Part shown: in pieces, positions 1 through 7,828 of the stretch
Numbering within the stretch: the stretch's first letter is position 1
Layout: every line of letters starts with the position of its first letter
Source of the DNA: Polaribacter sp. ALD11
GTDB lineage: Bacteria; Bacteroidota; Bacteroidia; Flavobacteriales; Flavobacteriaceae
Reading direction: 5' to 3'
DNA length: 64,000 nt
Assembly (NCBI RefSeq): GCF_002831685.1
Contig: NZ_CP025119.1
Location: 1,275,001-1,339,000 of the forward strand
Made by a program: the position numbers and the translations under genes
The notes under the pieces: model-generated
What the model saw: the letters and a program-made list of their open reading frames with translations, nothing else
What the model was told of the DNA's origin: nothing
The model's database searches: none

Positions 1-2
1 AA

Positions 3-485
3 GTTTACATAAATAGCGAACTTTATTTTGCGAAAAAATCTAAAAGTTGGGATTCTTGTGGTGTCGGATTTATAAATACCGAATTCAACGATAAGATTCA
101 GACTTTCGGAAGAATGTACTTAATCACAACTGAACAGTACGTTGAAATTGTAAAACAAGAAACTAATCATAAAGGAGAATTACTCATTGATTTTAAGAAA
201 GCAAAAGAAAAAGGTTCTCTTATTATTGAAGAAAAATCTTGGTATGGGAATTTACTTTATTTGGGCGAGCAAAATGGGAATCCAATTTTCACATTTACGA
301 ATGAAAAAGACCTGACAGAAGAGATAAATCCACCGAGTGAGCAATATTTATTAACGATTATAAACGGACTAAAAGAAACCTATAATTTAAACGAAATCGA
401 GATAAAAGAATATTTTGAAAATTTGTTAGGAATTAAAGGTTACGAAATTGAAAAAAAATTAACGGAATTAATAAAATCGGAATAA
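3..485 (+). CDS. partial protein, gamma-glutamylcyclotransferase-like fold suspected (5' end outside window)
   Basis: The reading frame is open from the window edge to the stop at 485, giving at least 160 residues; the true start lies to the left. The visible part contains a YFAKKSKSWDSCGVGFIN stretch followed by TFGRMYLITTEQYVEIV. The pattern of a short strand, then GRxYxIT.EQ, resembles gamma-glutamylcyclotransferase/AIG2-like proteins, in which a similar strand-turn leads into the active-site sheet. This is a weak family guess from pattern only; the N-terminal substrate loop that would decide it is missing. It is the gene of cassette 0, ending 13 bp before site 1. An internal ATG at 114 is a poor start because the frame and the pattern continue upstream of it. 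Confidence 0.5.
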   Translation, partial: VYINSELYFAKKSKSWDSCGVGFINTEFNDKIQTFGRMYLITTEQYVEIVKQETNHKGELLIDFKKAKEKGSLIIEEKSWYGNLLYLGEQNGNPIFTFTNEKDLTEEINPPSEQYLLTIINGLKETYNLNEIEIKEYFENLLGIKGYEIEKKLTELIKSE

Positions 486-498
486 AATAACTGTGGGC

Positions 499-621
499 AA
501 CACCGTGTATAATTAATGGCTAGTTCTCGCCTACTTACGAAAATCCTCGCGGATTTTCTATTCGGTTTTTATTTATTAAATTAGGTGCTTAAACACGCCA
601 CAAATCATACACAAACACGTT
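499..621 (+). repeat. attC-like site 1 (type A)
   Basis: Runs from the left AAC to the right GTT, 123 bp. The outer arms are GTGTAT and ATACAC. The inner stem is GAAAATCC / GGATTTTC around a TCGC loop. The left box, reading TGTGGGCAAC, belongs to cassette 0, and the right box GTTATGTGC opens cassette 1. Confidence 0.8.
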
Positions 622-2106
622 ATGTGCAATAAAAACCTACCTGTGAAAAACTTTATTATTTTTTTTATTTGTGCTTGTTTGCTATCTGCTTGTCAAGAAA
701 AACCAGAAAAAATTCAGATTTCTGGAACAGTTTCAAATAATACAAATGATTATGCTCTATTTGCAAAAGATTCAACTGGAATTGGACTATCAACTGTTAT
801 AGACACAATTAAAATCGATGGAAATGGTGATTTTAGTTTTGAAAGTAATATTCTAAAATCTGATGGCTTATTTTTATTCAACGGACAAAAGCCTTTAAGA
901 CTCTTAATACCTAAAGAATTAACAACTTCAATCAAAATTGATTTAAACTTGTTAGAACCCGATTCAATAAAGATTATCGGGAAACAAGCTGATTTTACCA
1001 AGTATTATATTGACCAACAAAAATATTGGATAAAAACAGAAAAAAATATGTCAGACAAACACTCTGTGCTTGCGACAAGAAACACGGCTGACATAGATTA
1101 TTATTTAATTCAAGACAGCATAACGGATTTGAGAATAAGTTATTTAGAAAAATATTTTGCCAACTCGAATATACAGAGCCAAGAAAAATTTATAACATCA
1201 CAGAAAAGTTCTTTAATCTATTCAAACTTATATTATCGTATGAGTGGTAAGAAACCTGATATTGTTAAAAAATTAAAATTCTATGGTAAATCGGATGAGA
1301 TTTTGACTTACTCGGATAAAGTAAATCTTTTGGATAAAAATTTATTTGCAAATAGAGAGTATGTTAACTTCATAAACGATGCAATAATGAGCATTGTTAG
1401 ATACGAAAATCCGTATAGTGATTTATCATCCTACGAACTTTATCTAAATAAGGGTTTTGAGGCAATTGATAAATTATATAAAAATAGCGAAACAAACCAA
1501 TTACAAAAGATTGTTTTTGTAAATCACCTTATATCGTCTGCTAAGATTTTTAAAGCCAGTATAAACATAAATAAGTTCCAAAAAGTAATAAACAGCTTAA
1601 AGAACCAAGAAACTCAAAATAATTTGGAAATTGTCGAGAATCAATTAAAACAAGTAGAAAATTCAATGTCAAAGTTTGCGATTGGAAAAATAGCACCAGA
1701 TTTTGAGTTGGAAAATGTTGATGGAGAAAAACATAAATCTTCTGACTTTGCAAACAAAATAATATTTATTGATGTTTGGGCAAGTTGGTGTGGACCTTGT
1801 ATATCATCATTTCCTAAGTGGAATAAGTTAATTGAGGGTAACTCAAATGAGGATAAACTTGCATTCTTAACGGTATCTTTAGATAGTGATAGAAGCAAAT
1901 GGGATAACGCTTTGGATAAACTAAATTTAAATGGCTTAAAACTGTATGCTGGTACTGAGGCATTTGATAGTCATTTTGCAAAGAGTTTTGAAATCAAATC
2001 ATTACCGAGCTACATTGCGATTGATGATAAAGGAAAAATTTTATTAGTTTCCTCATCAATAAATGAGTTCGAAGAAATAATAAAAAACAAGCTAGCTGAA
2101 AAATAA
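622..2106 (+). CDS. TlpA-like thioredoxin-fold lipoprotein (thiol-disulfide oxidoreductase)
   Basis: A 494-residue periplasm-facing protein. A signal peptide ends in a lipobox (LLSAC, Cys24), so it is probably lipid-anchored. Residues 30-340 are an unassigned helical region of the kind found in front of Bacteroidota TlpA/ResA proteins (DUF4369-like, not certain). The C-terminal 140 residues form a TlpA/AhpC-TSA thioredoxin domain opening with APDFELENVDG and carrying the redox pair WCGPC (Cys390, Cys393). It probably reduces periplasmic disulfides. The ATG at 622 lies inside the right core box of site 1 (GTTATG), leaving no leader; an in-frame GTG at 643 just before the hydrophobic core is the alternative start. 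It is the sole gene of cassette 1, and must be read by transcription from outside unless the site itself carries a promoter. Confidence 0.85.
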   Translation: MCNKNLPVKNFIIFFICACLLSACQEKPEKIQISGTVSNNTNDYALFAKDSTGIGLSTVIDTIKIDGNGDFSFESNILKSDGLFLFNGQKPLRLLIPKELTTSIKIDLNLLEPDSIKIIGKQADFTKYYIDQQKYWIKTEKNMSDKHSVLATRNTADIDYYLIQDSITDLRISYLEKYFANSNIQSQEKFITSQKSSLIYSNLYYRMSGKKPDIVKKLKFYGKSDEILTYSDKVNLLDKNLFANREYVNFINDAIMSIVRYENPYSDLSSYELYLNKGFEAIDKLYKNSETNQLQKIVFVNHLISSAKIFKASININKFQKVINSLKNQETQNNLEIVENQLKQVENSMSKFAIGKIAPDFELENVDGEKHKSSDFANKIIFIDVWASWCGPCISSFPKWNKLIEGNSNEDKLAFLTVSLDSDRSKWDNALDKLNLNGLKLYAGTEAFDSHFAKSFEIKSLPSYIAIDDKGKILLVSSSINEFEEIIKNKLAEK

Positions 2107-2117
2107 ATACTGCACAT

Positions 2118-2244
2118 AACACCGTGTATAATTAATTTCTTTGGCAAGTGCTTATTTGGAAAATTCCTTCGGAATTTTCTCGCATTCGTTTTTGTTTACT
2201 AAATTAGTTGCTGAAACACGCAACTAACCATACACAACAACGTT
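2118..2244 (+). repeat. attC-like site 2 (type A)
   Basis: 127 bp from AAC to GTT, with arms GTGTAT / ATACAC. The left box GCACATAAC is the exact reverse complement of GTTATGTGC at the start of cassette 1. The right box GTTAGCATAC opens cassette 2. The inner stem here is GAAAATTCC / GGAATTTTC, a compensated variant of the usual one. Confidence 0.85.
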
Positions 2245-2252
2245 AGCATACA

Positions 2253-2255
2253 TTA
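2253..2255 (+). repeat. target-site duplication (TTA), left copy
   Basis: TTA at 2253-2255 is repeated as TTA at 3557-3559, immediately outside the two ends of the IS3-family element. A 3-bp duplication is usual for this family. Removing the element and one TTA restores a cassette start whose core box is followed after a few bases by the ATG of the RelA/SpoT-domain gene. Confidence 0.75.
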
Positions 2256-2294
2256 TGACCCGTCCTGAAATAAGGCTACATAATATTAAACATT

Positions 2295-2666
2295 ATGTAC
2301 AGAAATGACAAAGTAATTAGACGTTACAGTGAACCTTTTAAATTAAAAATATTAGCCGAACTTGCCATCGGAAAACACACAAAGAGCGAACTTTGTAAAC
2401 TCTACTCTATTGCTCCTACAACAGTAAATGTGTGGATTAAAAAGTACAATCGTAAAGACTTAATGAATACCAGAGTAAAAGTGGAAACTAAAGACGAAAT
2501 ATCTAGAATTAAAGCACTTCAAAAAGAGGTTGAACAGCTTAAAAAACTACTCCTAAAAAAAGATCTCGATGCTATGGTAGAAGAATCCTATCTTGAAGTA
2601 GCTGCTGAAGATTTAGGATATAAATCTATCGCTGAACTAAAAAAAAAGTTAAGTATAAAGCCTTAA
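2295..2666 (+). CDS. IS3-family transposase OrfA (DNA-binding helix-turn-helix subunit)
   Basis: A 123-residue protein. Residues 8-60 form the helix-turn-helix that binds the terminal inverted repeats (KLKILAELAIGKHTKSEL, then TVNVWIKKYN). Residues 70-95 are a leucine-zipper-like coiled coil (EISRIKALQKEVEQLKKLL), typical of IS3 OrfA. Close to its 3' end the run A AAA AAG (2641-2648) is a classical -1 slippery heptamer, so a share of ribosomes should shift into orfB to make the OrfAB transposase; OrfA alone usually acts as a regulator. The product of the second copy at 28086 is almost identical. Confidence 0.9.
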   Translation: MYRNDKVIRRYSEPFKLKILAELAIGKHTKSELCKLYSIAPTTVNVWIKKYNRKDLMNTRVKVETKDEISRIKALQKEVEQLKKLLLKKDLDAMVEESYLEVAAEDLGYKSIAELKKKLSIKP

Positions 2667-3517
2667 TTAAAGCTAAAGAGAAATCTAAGGGATTTGCTTC
2701 TTTAAAAACTATAACCCATTGTTTTGGACATAAGCGTGACGCGTATTATAAATACAAATCTAGAGCTGATAAACGTTTAAAACTAGAACAACAGATTATT
2801 AACATCGTTAAAAAAAGACGCAAATCCCTTCCTAGAGAAGGTGTAAGAAAACTCGTGAAATCCTTAAATGTAGATTTTAATAAAGCTAATATTAAAGTTG
2901 GTAGAGATACTTTATTTTATGTGCTTAGAAAGCATAAAATGTTAACACTTAGAAGAAAAACAAGTGCTAGAACTACGAACTCTTATCATCGTTTTTATAA
3001 ATATAACAACATCATAAAAGACCTGGAAGTTACTAGAAATAACCAAGTTTGGGTATCTGACATCACATACATTAGAACCGTAAAAGGGTTTTGCTATTTG
3101 GCTTTAATAACTGATATGCATTCTAGAAAAATAGTAGGTTACGACCTAAGTGATAGTTTGGAGTTAAAAGGATGTCTAAGAGCTCTTAATAAGGCTATTT
3201 ATCAAGCTAAAAACATTAAACAACTTATTCATCATTCAGACAGAGGAATACAGTATTGTAGTAATCTATACACACAAATACTCAAAAGAAAAAAGATAGA
3301 GATTAGTATGACCGAAGAAAATCATTGTTACGAAAACGCAATGGCAGAAAGAGTAAATGGAATTTTAAAAGATGAATTTTATCTCGACCAAACCTTTGAT
3401 AACGTGAGTCACGCAAAGAGAGCTGCAAAAAATGCAATTAATTTATACAACGAAATAAGATTACACTTATCTTTAGACTATAAAACACCTAATATGGTAT
3501 ATCAATTATCAGCCTAA
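2642..3517 (+). CDS. IS3-family transposase OrfB (DDE integrase domain, made by -1 frameshift)
   Basis: This frame is open from the slippery A-run at 2639-2648 to the stop at 3517, so the catalytic part is probably produced as an OrfAB fusion by -1 frameshifting rather than from its own ATG (the first ATG, at 2855, would cut off the HTH_21-like region). The early part has the CxxxGxxRxxYY-like stretch of IS3 OrfB (CFGHKRDAYYKYKSR). The rve catalytic triad is complete: Asp in VWVSDITYI, Asp in LIHHSDRGIQY, Glu in ENAMAERVNG. Nothing visible is broken, so this copy may be active. Confidence 0.85.
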   Translation, partial: KKVKYKALIKAKEKSKGFASLKTITHCFGHKRDAYYKYKSRADKRLKLEQQIINIVKKRRKSLPREGVRKLVKSLNVDFNKANIKVGRDTLFYVLRKHKMLTLRRKTSARTTNSYHRFYKYNNIIKDLEVTRNNQVWVSDITYIRTVKGFCYLALITDMHSRKIVGYDLSDSLELKGCLRALNKAIYQAKNIKQLIHHSDRGIQYCSNLYTQILKRKKIEISMTEENHCYENAMAERVNGILKDEFYLDQTFDNVSHAKRAAKNAINLYNEIRLHLSLDYKTPNMVYQLSA

Positions 3518-3562
3518 ATTCAATTTTAACCTGTAGCCATATTTCAGGACTAGACATTAAAA

Positions 3563-4600
3563 ATGACATTCAGTAAAAAAGAAATATCGAAAGCAGGACA
3601 AAAAATACTTTCTTCAAAAACAGAAGAAGATAGAAATCTTGCACTTGAAAAAATTAACAGATGGAGAACTAATCACCTTCATCCTTTGAATGTTATGAAA
3701 AATGCTTTACTTCGAGTTACTGAAAAGAACAAAATTGAACCTATTTTAACATCTCAAAGATTAAAACGTTTAACTTCTATTGAATACAAATTAGATTTAA
3801 ATGAGAATATGGGATTAGGAGGAATGCAAGATATTGGAGGATTTAGATCAGTTCTAAAGGACACTAAAGATTTATACAAACTCAAAAATGTCTTGGATAA
3901 AAATAAATTAAATCATAAGCTAAAAAGAGTTGTTGATTATGTTGAAAGACCTAAAGAATCTGGATACAGAAGTATTCATTTAATTTACATTTATAACTCG
4001 AAGATTGAAAAATATAATGGTTTATTATTAGAGTTACAGATTCGAACAAAACTTCAACATAACTGGGCTACAGCAGTCGAAACAGCCGGAATCTTGACTA
4101 AAACATCTTTGAAATCAAGTCAAGGTCCCGATGAATGGCTTGATTTTTTTAAAATTGTAAGTTCATTATTTGCAATAAAAGAACAATTACCTTTACTAAA
4201 AGAACATTCTGAAAGAACAATGGAAAGCCTAATGGTTGAATGTTTTGAATATACTCAAAGACTGAATATAATTACAATACTGAAAGGTTTAAGAATATCG
4301 GCGAGACAAATAGAAACTGACAAATATGTTGGGGAATATTATATAATCAATATTAACATCAAAGAAAAAGTAGTTAATATTATGACATTTAAGAAAAGTG
4401 AATTTGAATCGGCTTCAAATCAATATCTTGAATTAGAAAAGAATATTAAAGACACCGAAAATGCTGTAGTTTTAGTTTCGTCAATTTCATTAAAATCATT
4501 AAAAAAAGCTTATCCAAGTTATTTTTTAGATACTTCTGAATTTATAATTGCTTTAGAAAAGATAAATCATAATTGCAAAGAAATGAAATTAGTAAAATAA
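3563..4600 (+). CDS. RelA/SpoT-domain protein (nucleotide pyrophosphokinase-like; possible small alarmone synthetase or toxin)
   Basis: A 345-residue cytoplasmic protein with a RelA/SpoT synthetase domain in residues 60-180. Visible motifs are QDIGGFR (89-95), DYVERPKESGYRSIH (125-139) and ELQIRT with the catalytic-type Glu157, followed by HNWA (166-169). No HD hydrolase, TGS or ACT domain is present, so it is not a long Rel enzyme. The C-terminal 150 residues are unassigned. Proteins of this family transfer pyrophosphate from ATP to a nucleotide, or to RNA in toxic relatives. Being alone in a mobile cassette fits a stress or phage-response role, but that is inference. No separate antitoxin gene accompanies it. 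Its original leader was only about 15 bases before the IS landed upstream. Confidence 0.85.
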   Translation: MTFSKKEISKAGQKILSSKTEEDRNLALEKINRWRTNHLHPLNVMKNALLRVTEKNKIEPILTSQRLKRLTSIEYKLDLNENMGLGGMQDIGGFRSVLKDTKDLYKLKNVLDKNKLNHKLKRVVDYVERPKESGYRSIHLIYIYNSKIEKYNGLLLELQIRTKLQHNWATAVETAGILTKTSLKSSQGPDEWLDFFKIVSSLFAIKEQLPLLKEHSERTMESLMVECFEYTQRLNIITILKGLRISARQIETDKYVGEYYIININIKEKVVNIMTFKKSEFESASNQYLELEKNIKDTENAVVLVSSISLKSLKKAYPSYFLDTSEFIIALEKINHNCKEMKLVK

Positions 4601-4608
4601 CGTATGCT

Positions 4609-4733
4609 AACACCGTATATAATTTATTGCTAGTTCTAGCCTACTTGCGAAAGTCCTTGCGGACTTTCTTGGTCGGTAATTATTTACTAAATTAGTTGCT
4701 TGAAATACGCAACAAACCATATACAACAACGTT
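4609..4733 (+). repeat. attC-like site 3 (type A)
   Basis: 125 bp, arms GTATAT / ATATAC, inner stem GAAAGTCC / GGACTTTC. The left box GTATGCTAAC is the exact reverse complement of GTTAGCATAC, the start of cassette 2, despite the IS insertion in between. The right box GTTGCAATTT opens cassette 3. Confidence 0.85.
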
Positions 4734-5276
4734 GCAATTTATTGTGAAATTTCAGTAAAAAACAAAGTTTTGAACAATCAATTTTGTCAATTATTTCAAG
4801 AAAAAAATCAAAAGAAAAAGTATCAAATATCAATAAATATTTTTAAAAATACTGATTCCTAAAACTTTGTGAATAAATTTTAAATCAAGAAAAATTAAAA
4901 CAAAAAAGAAAAAGCACAAAAAATAAACAAAGATTTTAAAAAACTGATTACTAAAACTTTGTGAATAGATTTTAAATTAAAACAAAAAAGAAAAAGTACG
5001 AAACATCAACAAAGATTTTAAAAACTGATTACTAAAACTTTGTAAATAAATTTTAAATCAAGAAAAATTAAAACAAAAAAGAAAAAGCACGAAAAATCAA
5101 CAAAGATTTTAAAAACTGATTCCTAAAACTTTGTATAAATAAATTTTAAATCAAGAAAAATTAAAACAAAAAAGAAAAAGCACGAAAAATAAACAAAGAT
5201 TTTTAAAAAGCTGATTCTAGAAAATCGAAAAAGGAATTTTAGAGAAAAAATTGAACAATTAAAAACAACAAATAGC
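4734..5276 (+). repeat. non-coding cassette 3, family alpha, with about five internal tandem units
   Basis: No open reading frame of useful size. About five degenerate copies of an 80-95 bp unit are present, each carrying ACTTTGTGAATAAATTTTAA-like text; unit starts fall near 4854, 4947, 5028, 5119 and 5212. Very A-rich on this strand. The same cassette, with the same attC type, recurs at 7829-8372. Function unknown: it could be a small RNA, a promoter cassette or filler. Confidence 0.7.
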
Positions 5277-5401
5277 AACAACGTATATAATTAATTGCTG
5301 GTACTCGCCTACTTACGAAAATCCCTTGGGGGATTTTCTATTCCGATTTTTTTTACTAAATTTAGTCCCGAATCACGCAACAAACCATATACAAATCCGT
5401 T
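5277..5401 (+). repeat. attC-like site 4 (type A, variant with extended inner stem)
   Basis: 125 bp, arms GTATAT / ATATAC. The inner hairpin is GAAAATCCC / GGGATTTTC around TTGG. This site is nearly identical to sites 6, 8 and 15, all of which end alpha or beta non-coding cassettes. The left box AGCAAC pairs with GTTGCA at the start of cassette 3 only over the core. Confidence 0.8.
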
Positions 5402-5415
5402 AGCAACAAGGAAAA

Positions 5416-6123
5416 ATGAAAATAATGATAGACTTTTTTACTAATTTTAACTGGGAATCTTTTGAGATGAAATTCTTTGTTAGTACTATATTCTTAATTC
5501 TAAATATTCTATTATCTATTCTTGTTATACCTTACTTTACATTAAGGCTTTTAAAAAAGAAAAGGAAAAAATTTATAATAACTAAGATTTCATATTTAAT
5601 TCAAGAGTTTTGTGATTTTACAGAAAAAATACCTTTTAAAAATCAAGAACTAACTTCTTATAATTTATCAATTTACACAGCTAAAAAAGACATTAAAAAT
5701 CATAGATTTATTGGAATAATTAATTTAAACCTCTTGGATGAAATAACTCATTTAAAAATGAAACAAGAGATTTTAAATACATTTAATAATTTGACACCTA
5801 ACTTAGGATTTGATTTAATTACAAAAGAGAAAAATAGACTGAATGAATTTAAGACAAAGTTAGAAACAATAATCAGTTTTCATTCATTAGATATTGATGA
5901 GACTATAATATCAGAAGTTAGTTTATTGTGTATCGAAATAAGAGCTTTTGAAATAAAATATAAATACAATAGCGGAATAGATGATTTAATTGAAAAAGGA
6001 TTAACTGAAAGAACAGCTGTATTTGGAGTTATAGAAATTAGTAATATTTATAAACTAATACTAAAGATTTTTGAGAAACTCTTAAAGTCAAAATTAATTG
6101 ATTTTGAAATTGAGAAAAAATAA
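5416..6123 (+). CDS. membrane-anchored hypothetical protein (cassette 4)
   Basis: A 235-residue protein of no recognised family. Residues 15-48 form one strongly hydrophobic segment (FFVSTIFLILNILLSILVIP) followed by a basic KKKRKK run at about 47-53, predicting a single N-terminal membrane helix with the rest in the cytoplasm. The remainder is charged and helical, with no catalytic motif seen. It starts 15 bases after the core box of site 4 and ends 10 bases before site 5, filling the cassette, which supports it as the real gene. Base use is as AT-rich as its neighbours. A single-membrane-helix protein in a cassette could be a defence or immunity effector, but nothing in the sequence proves that. 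Confidence 0.65.
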   Translation: MKIMIDFFTNFNWESFEMKFFVSTIFLILNILLSILVIPYFTLRLLKKKRKKFIITKISYLIQEFCDFTEKIPFKNQELTSYNLSIYTAKKDIKNHRFIGIINLNLLDEITHLKMKQEILNTFNNLTPNLGFDLITKEKNRLNEFKTKLETIISFHSLDIDETIISEVSLLCIEIRAFEIKYKYNSGIDDLIEKGLTERTAVFGVIEISNIYKLILKIFEKLLKSKLIDFEIEKK

Positions 6124-6133
6124 CCCAGTTGCT

Positions 6134-6257
6134 AACAACGTATATAATTCATTGCTAGTACTCGCCTACTTACGAAAATCCTTAGGGGATTTTCTATTCC
6201 GTTTTTATTTACTAAATTTAGTGCTTTAAAAACGCAACAAACCATATACAAACCGTT
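6134..6257 (+). repeat. attC-like site 5 (type A)
   Basis: 124 bp, arms GTATAT / ATATAC. The left box GTTGCTAAC is the exact reverse complement of GTTAGCAAC at the start of cassette 4. The right box GTTAGTTTTC opens cassette 5. Confidence 0.85.
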
Positions 6258-6724
6258 AGTTTTCATTATTCAGAAAAAATGGAAATTTCAAGAATAAATA
6301 GAATTATCGAGAATATTTAAATAATTAAAATGAATAAATTATGAATTTATAAACTCGTGAAAAAATGTTGTTTTGCTTGAATCTAAAAAATAAAGTTCAG
6401 AAAAAAATAAACAAATTGAAAATCTTTAAACTCGTGAAAAATCGCTGTTTTACGTAAATCTAAAAAAGAAAGTTTAGATTTTTAAAGAAAAAGTTTAATA
6501 AAAAACTCTGAATTTTAAACTCGTAAAAAAATTGCTGTTTTGCGTAAATCCAAAAAAGAATGTTTAGAATTTTAAAGAAAAGTTTAATAAAAAAACTCTG
6601 AATTTTAAACTCGTAAAAAAATTGCTGTTTTACGTGAATCTAAAAAAGAATGTTTAGAATTTTAAAGAAAAAATTTAGAAACGCAAAAAAACGTGCTTAT
6701 TTGAATGTTTCATAACGAAAAACT
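6258..6724 (+). repeat. non-coding cassette 5, family beta, with internal tandem units
   Basis: No convincing gene. It contains repeated units of roughly 85-100 bp holding TTTAAACTCGTGAAAAA, then GCTGTTTTACGT and TCTAAAAAAGAA, at about 6350, 6430, 6517 and 6605. It ends with AAACGTGCTTAT and ACGAAAAACTAAC. A diverged copy with the same attC type is at 13912-14359. Confidence 0.7.
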
Positions 6725-6849
6725 AACAACGTATATAATTAATTGCTGGTTTTCGCCTACATACGAAAATCCCTTGGGGGATTTTCTATTCCGATTTTTT
6801 TTACTAAATTTAGTCCCGAATCACGCAACAAATCATATACAAATCCGTT
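6725..6849 (+). repeat. attC-like site 6 (type A, extended inner stem)
   Basis: 125 bp, arms GTATAT / ATATAC. The left box GAAAAACTAAC matches the reverse complement of GTTAGTTTTC at the start of cassette 5. Nearly identical to sites 4, 8 and 15. The right box GTTGTGCGTA opens cassette 6. Confidence 0.85.
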
Positions 6850-6878
6850 GTGCGTAATTCCCTAAATGAAAAATAAAA

Positions 6879-7685
6879 ATGAGAAATTTAGATAAATACA
6901 AAAAAGATTTAGTTGAATTAATCACAACTGGAGAAAAACTTAATATTTCAATGAAACATCAAGTTTATAAAGAAAAGGTTGAGGAACAAGTTATAGAAAA
7001 ATTTGGCAAGGAAAAAGGAGAAGAATATATTACTAATATTATTTCTTTTAAAAATAATTATCAAAGTTGGTATTCGGAATCTCTAGTCCTAATAAGACAA
7101 CTTTTAGCTGATAGAGTGAATGATTTTATTAAGTTATATGAAAAACCAAAAACAAGAAAAAAAATTGAATATGGTAATTATGTAATAGAAGACTTTCTTC
7201 AAAATTTAACTGTTACAACTTCTTATGGAGACAAAAAAGCTTCTCCAAGTTCTGCAATTCCACAATTTGAACAACAGTTATTTATATTGAAATCAGTAGA
7301 AAAAAGATTTGAAAGCACATTGTTTGATATTAAACAATTAACACAGGCAGACATTTTTGATTCCGAATTGGATTCAGCAAAAGAATTAAATAAAAAAGGT
7401 TTCGTGAGAGGAGCTGGAGCTATTTGTGGAGTAATATTAGAAAAACATTTAGCACAAGTTTGTCTAAACCATAAAATAAAAATCACAAAAAAGAACCCAA
7501 CTATATCTGAATTTAATGATAAATTAAAAAGTGGAGATATTATTGAAACAACAGTTTGGAGAAAAATTCAATTTTTAGGAGATTTGAGAAACCTCTGTGA
7601 TCACAACAAAGAAAAAGAACCTACCAAAGATGATGTAAATGATTTAATATTTGGAGTAGAAAAGATAATAAAAACGATATTTTAA
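6879..7685 (+). CDS. hypothetical protein with a DUF4145-like C-terminal domain (cassette 6)
   Basis: A 268-residue soluble protein. The C-terminal 110 residues show the pattern of DUF4145-type proteins: SAKELNKKGFVRGAGAICGVILEK, then a region with WRKIQFLGDLRNLCDHNK and a final helix. DUF4145 domains are often found on restriction or other defence-associated proteins; here it stands alone. The N-terminal 150 residues are helical and charged, without recognised motifs. The ATG at 6879 is 30 bases after the core box; a nearer ATG at 6865 opens only a two-codon frame. The stop is 17 bases before the left core box of site 7. The family call is from pattern and is moderate. Confidence 0.65.
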   Translation: MRNLDKYKKDLVELITTGEKLNISMKHQVYKEKVEEQVIEKFGKEKGEEYITNIISFKNNYQSWYSESLVLIRQLLADRVNDFIKLYEKPKTRKKIEYGNYVIEDFLQNLTVTTSYGDKKASPSSAIPQFEQQLFILKSVEKRFESTLFDIKQLTQADIFDSELDSAKELNKKGFVRGAGAICGVILEKHLAQVCLNHKIKITKKNPTISEFNDKLKSGDIIETTVWRKIQFLGDLRNLCDHNKEKEPTKDDVNDLIFGVEKIIKTIF

Positions 7686-7702
7686 TCAAAAAAACTACGC
7701 AC

Positions 7703-7828
7703 AACACCGTATATAATTTATTGCTAGCTTCTCGCCTACTTAAGAAAGTCCTCGCGAACTTTATTGGTCGGTAATTATTTACTAAATTAGTTGCTCGAAA
7801 TACGCAACAAATAATATACAAAAACGTT
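7703..7828 (+). repeat. attC-like site 7 (type A, partly eroded inner stem)
   Basis: 126 bp, arms GTATAT / ATATAC. The left box TACGCACAAC is the exact reverse complement of GTTGTGCGTA at the start of cassette 6. The inner stem GAAAGTCC / GAACTTTA is imperfect. The right box GTTGCAATTT opens cassette 7. Confidence 0.85.

Larger units (their letters stand above)
2256..3556 (+). mobile_element. IS3-family insertion sequence, intact copy
   Basis: About 1.3 kb, beginning TGACCC and ending TAGACA, with imperfect terminal inverted repeats. Nineteen positions around GTCCTGAAAT and GGCTACA match the other end with one mismatch. It carries orfA and orfB in the typical IS3 arrangement with an A9-G slippery run between them, and is flanked by a TTA duplication, which suggests a fairly recent insertion. 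It sits in cassette 2 between the core box and the RelA/SpoT-domain gene. A second, decayed copy lies at 28047-29345. Confidence 0.9.

Noticed and set aside
4734..5276. Possible CRISPR array
   Set aside because: The repeats are long, degenerate and directly adjoining, with no unique spacers of constant length and no cas genes nearby.
7621..7821. Minus-strand frame over site 7
   Set aside because: Shadow of the cassette-6 gene end and of the palindromic site.
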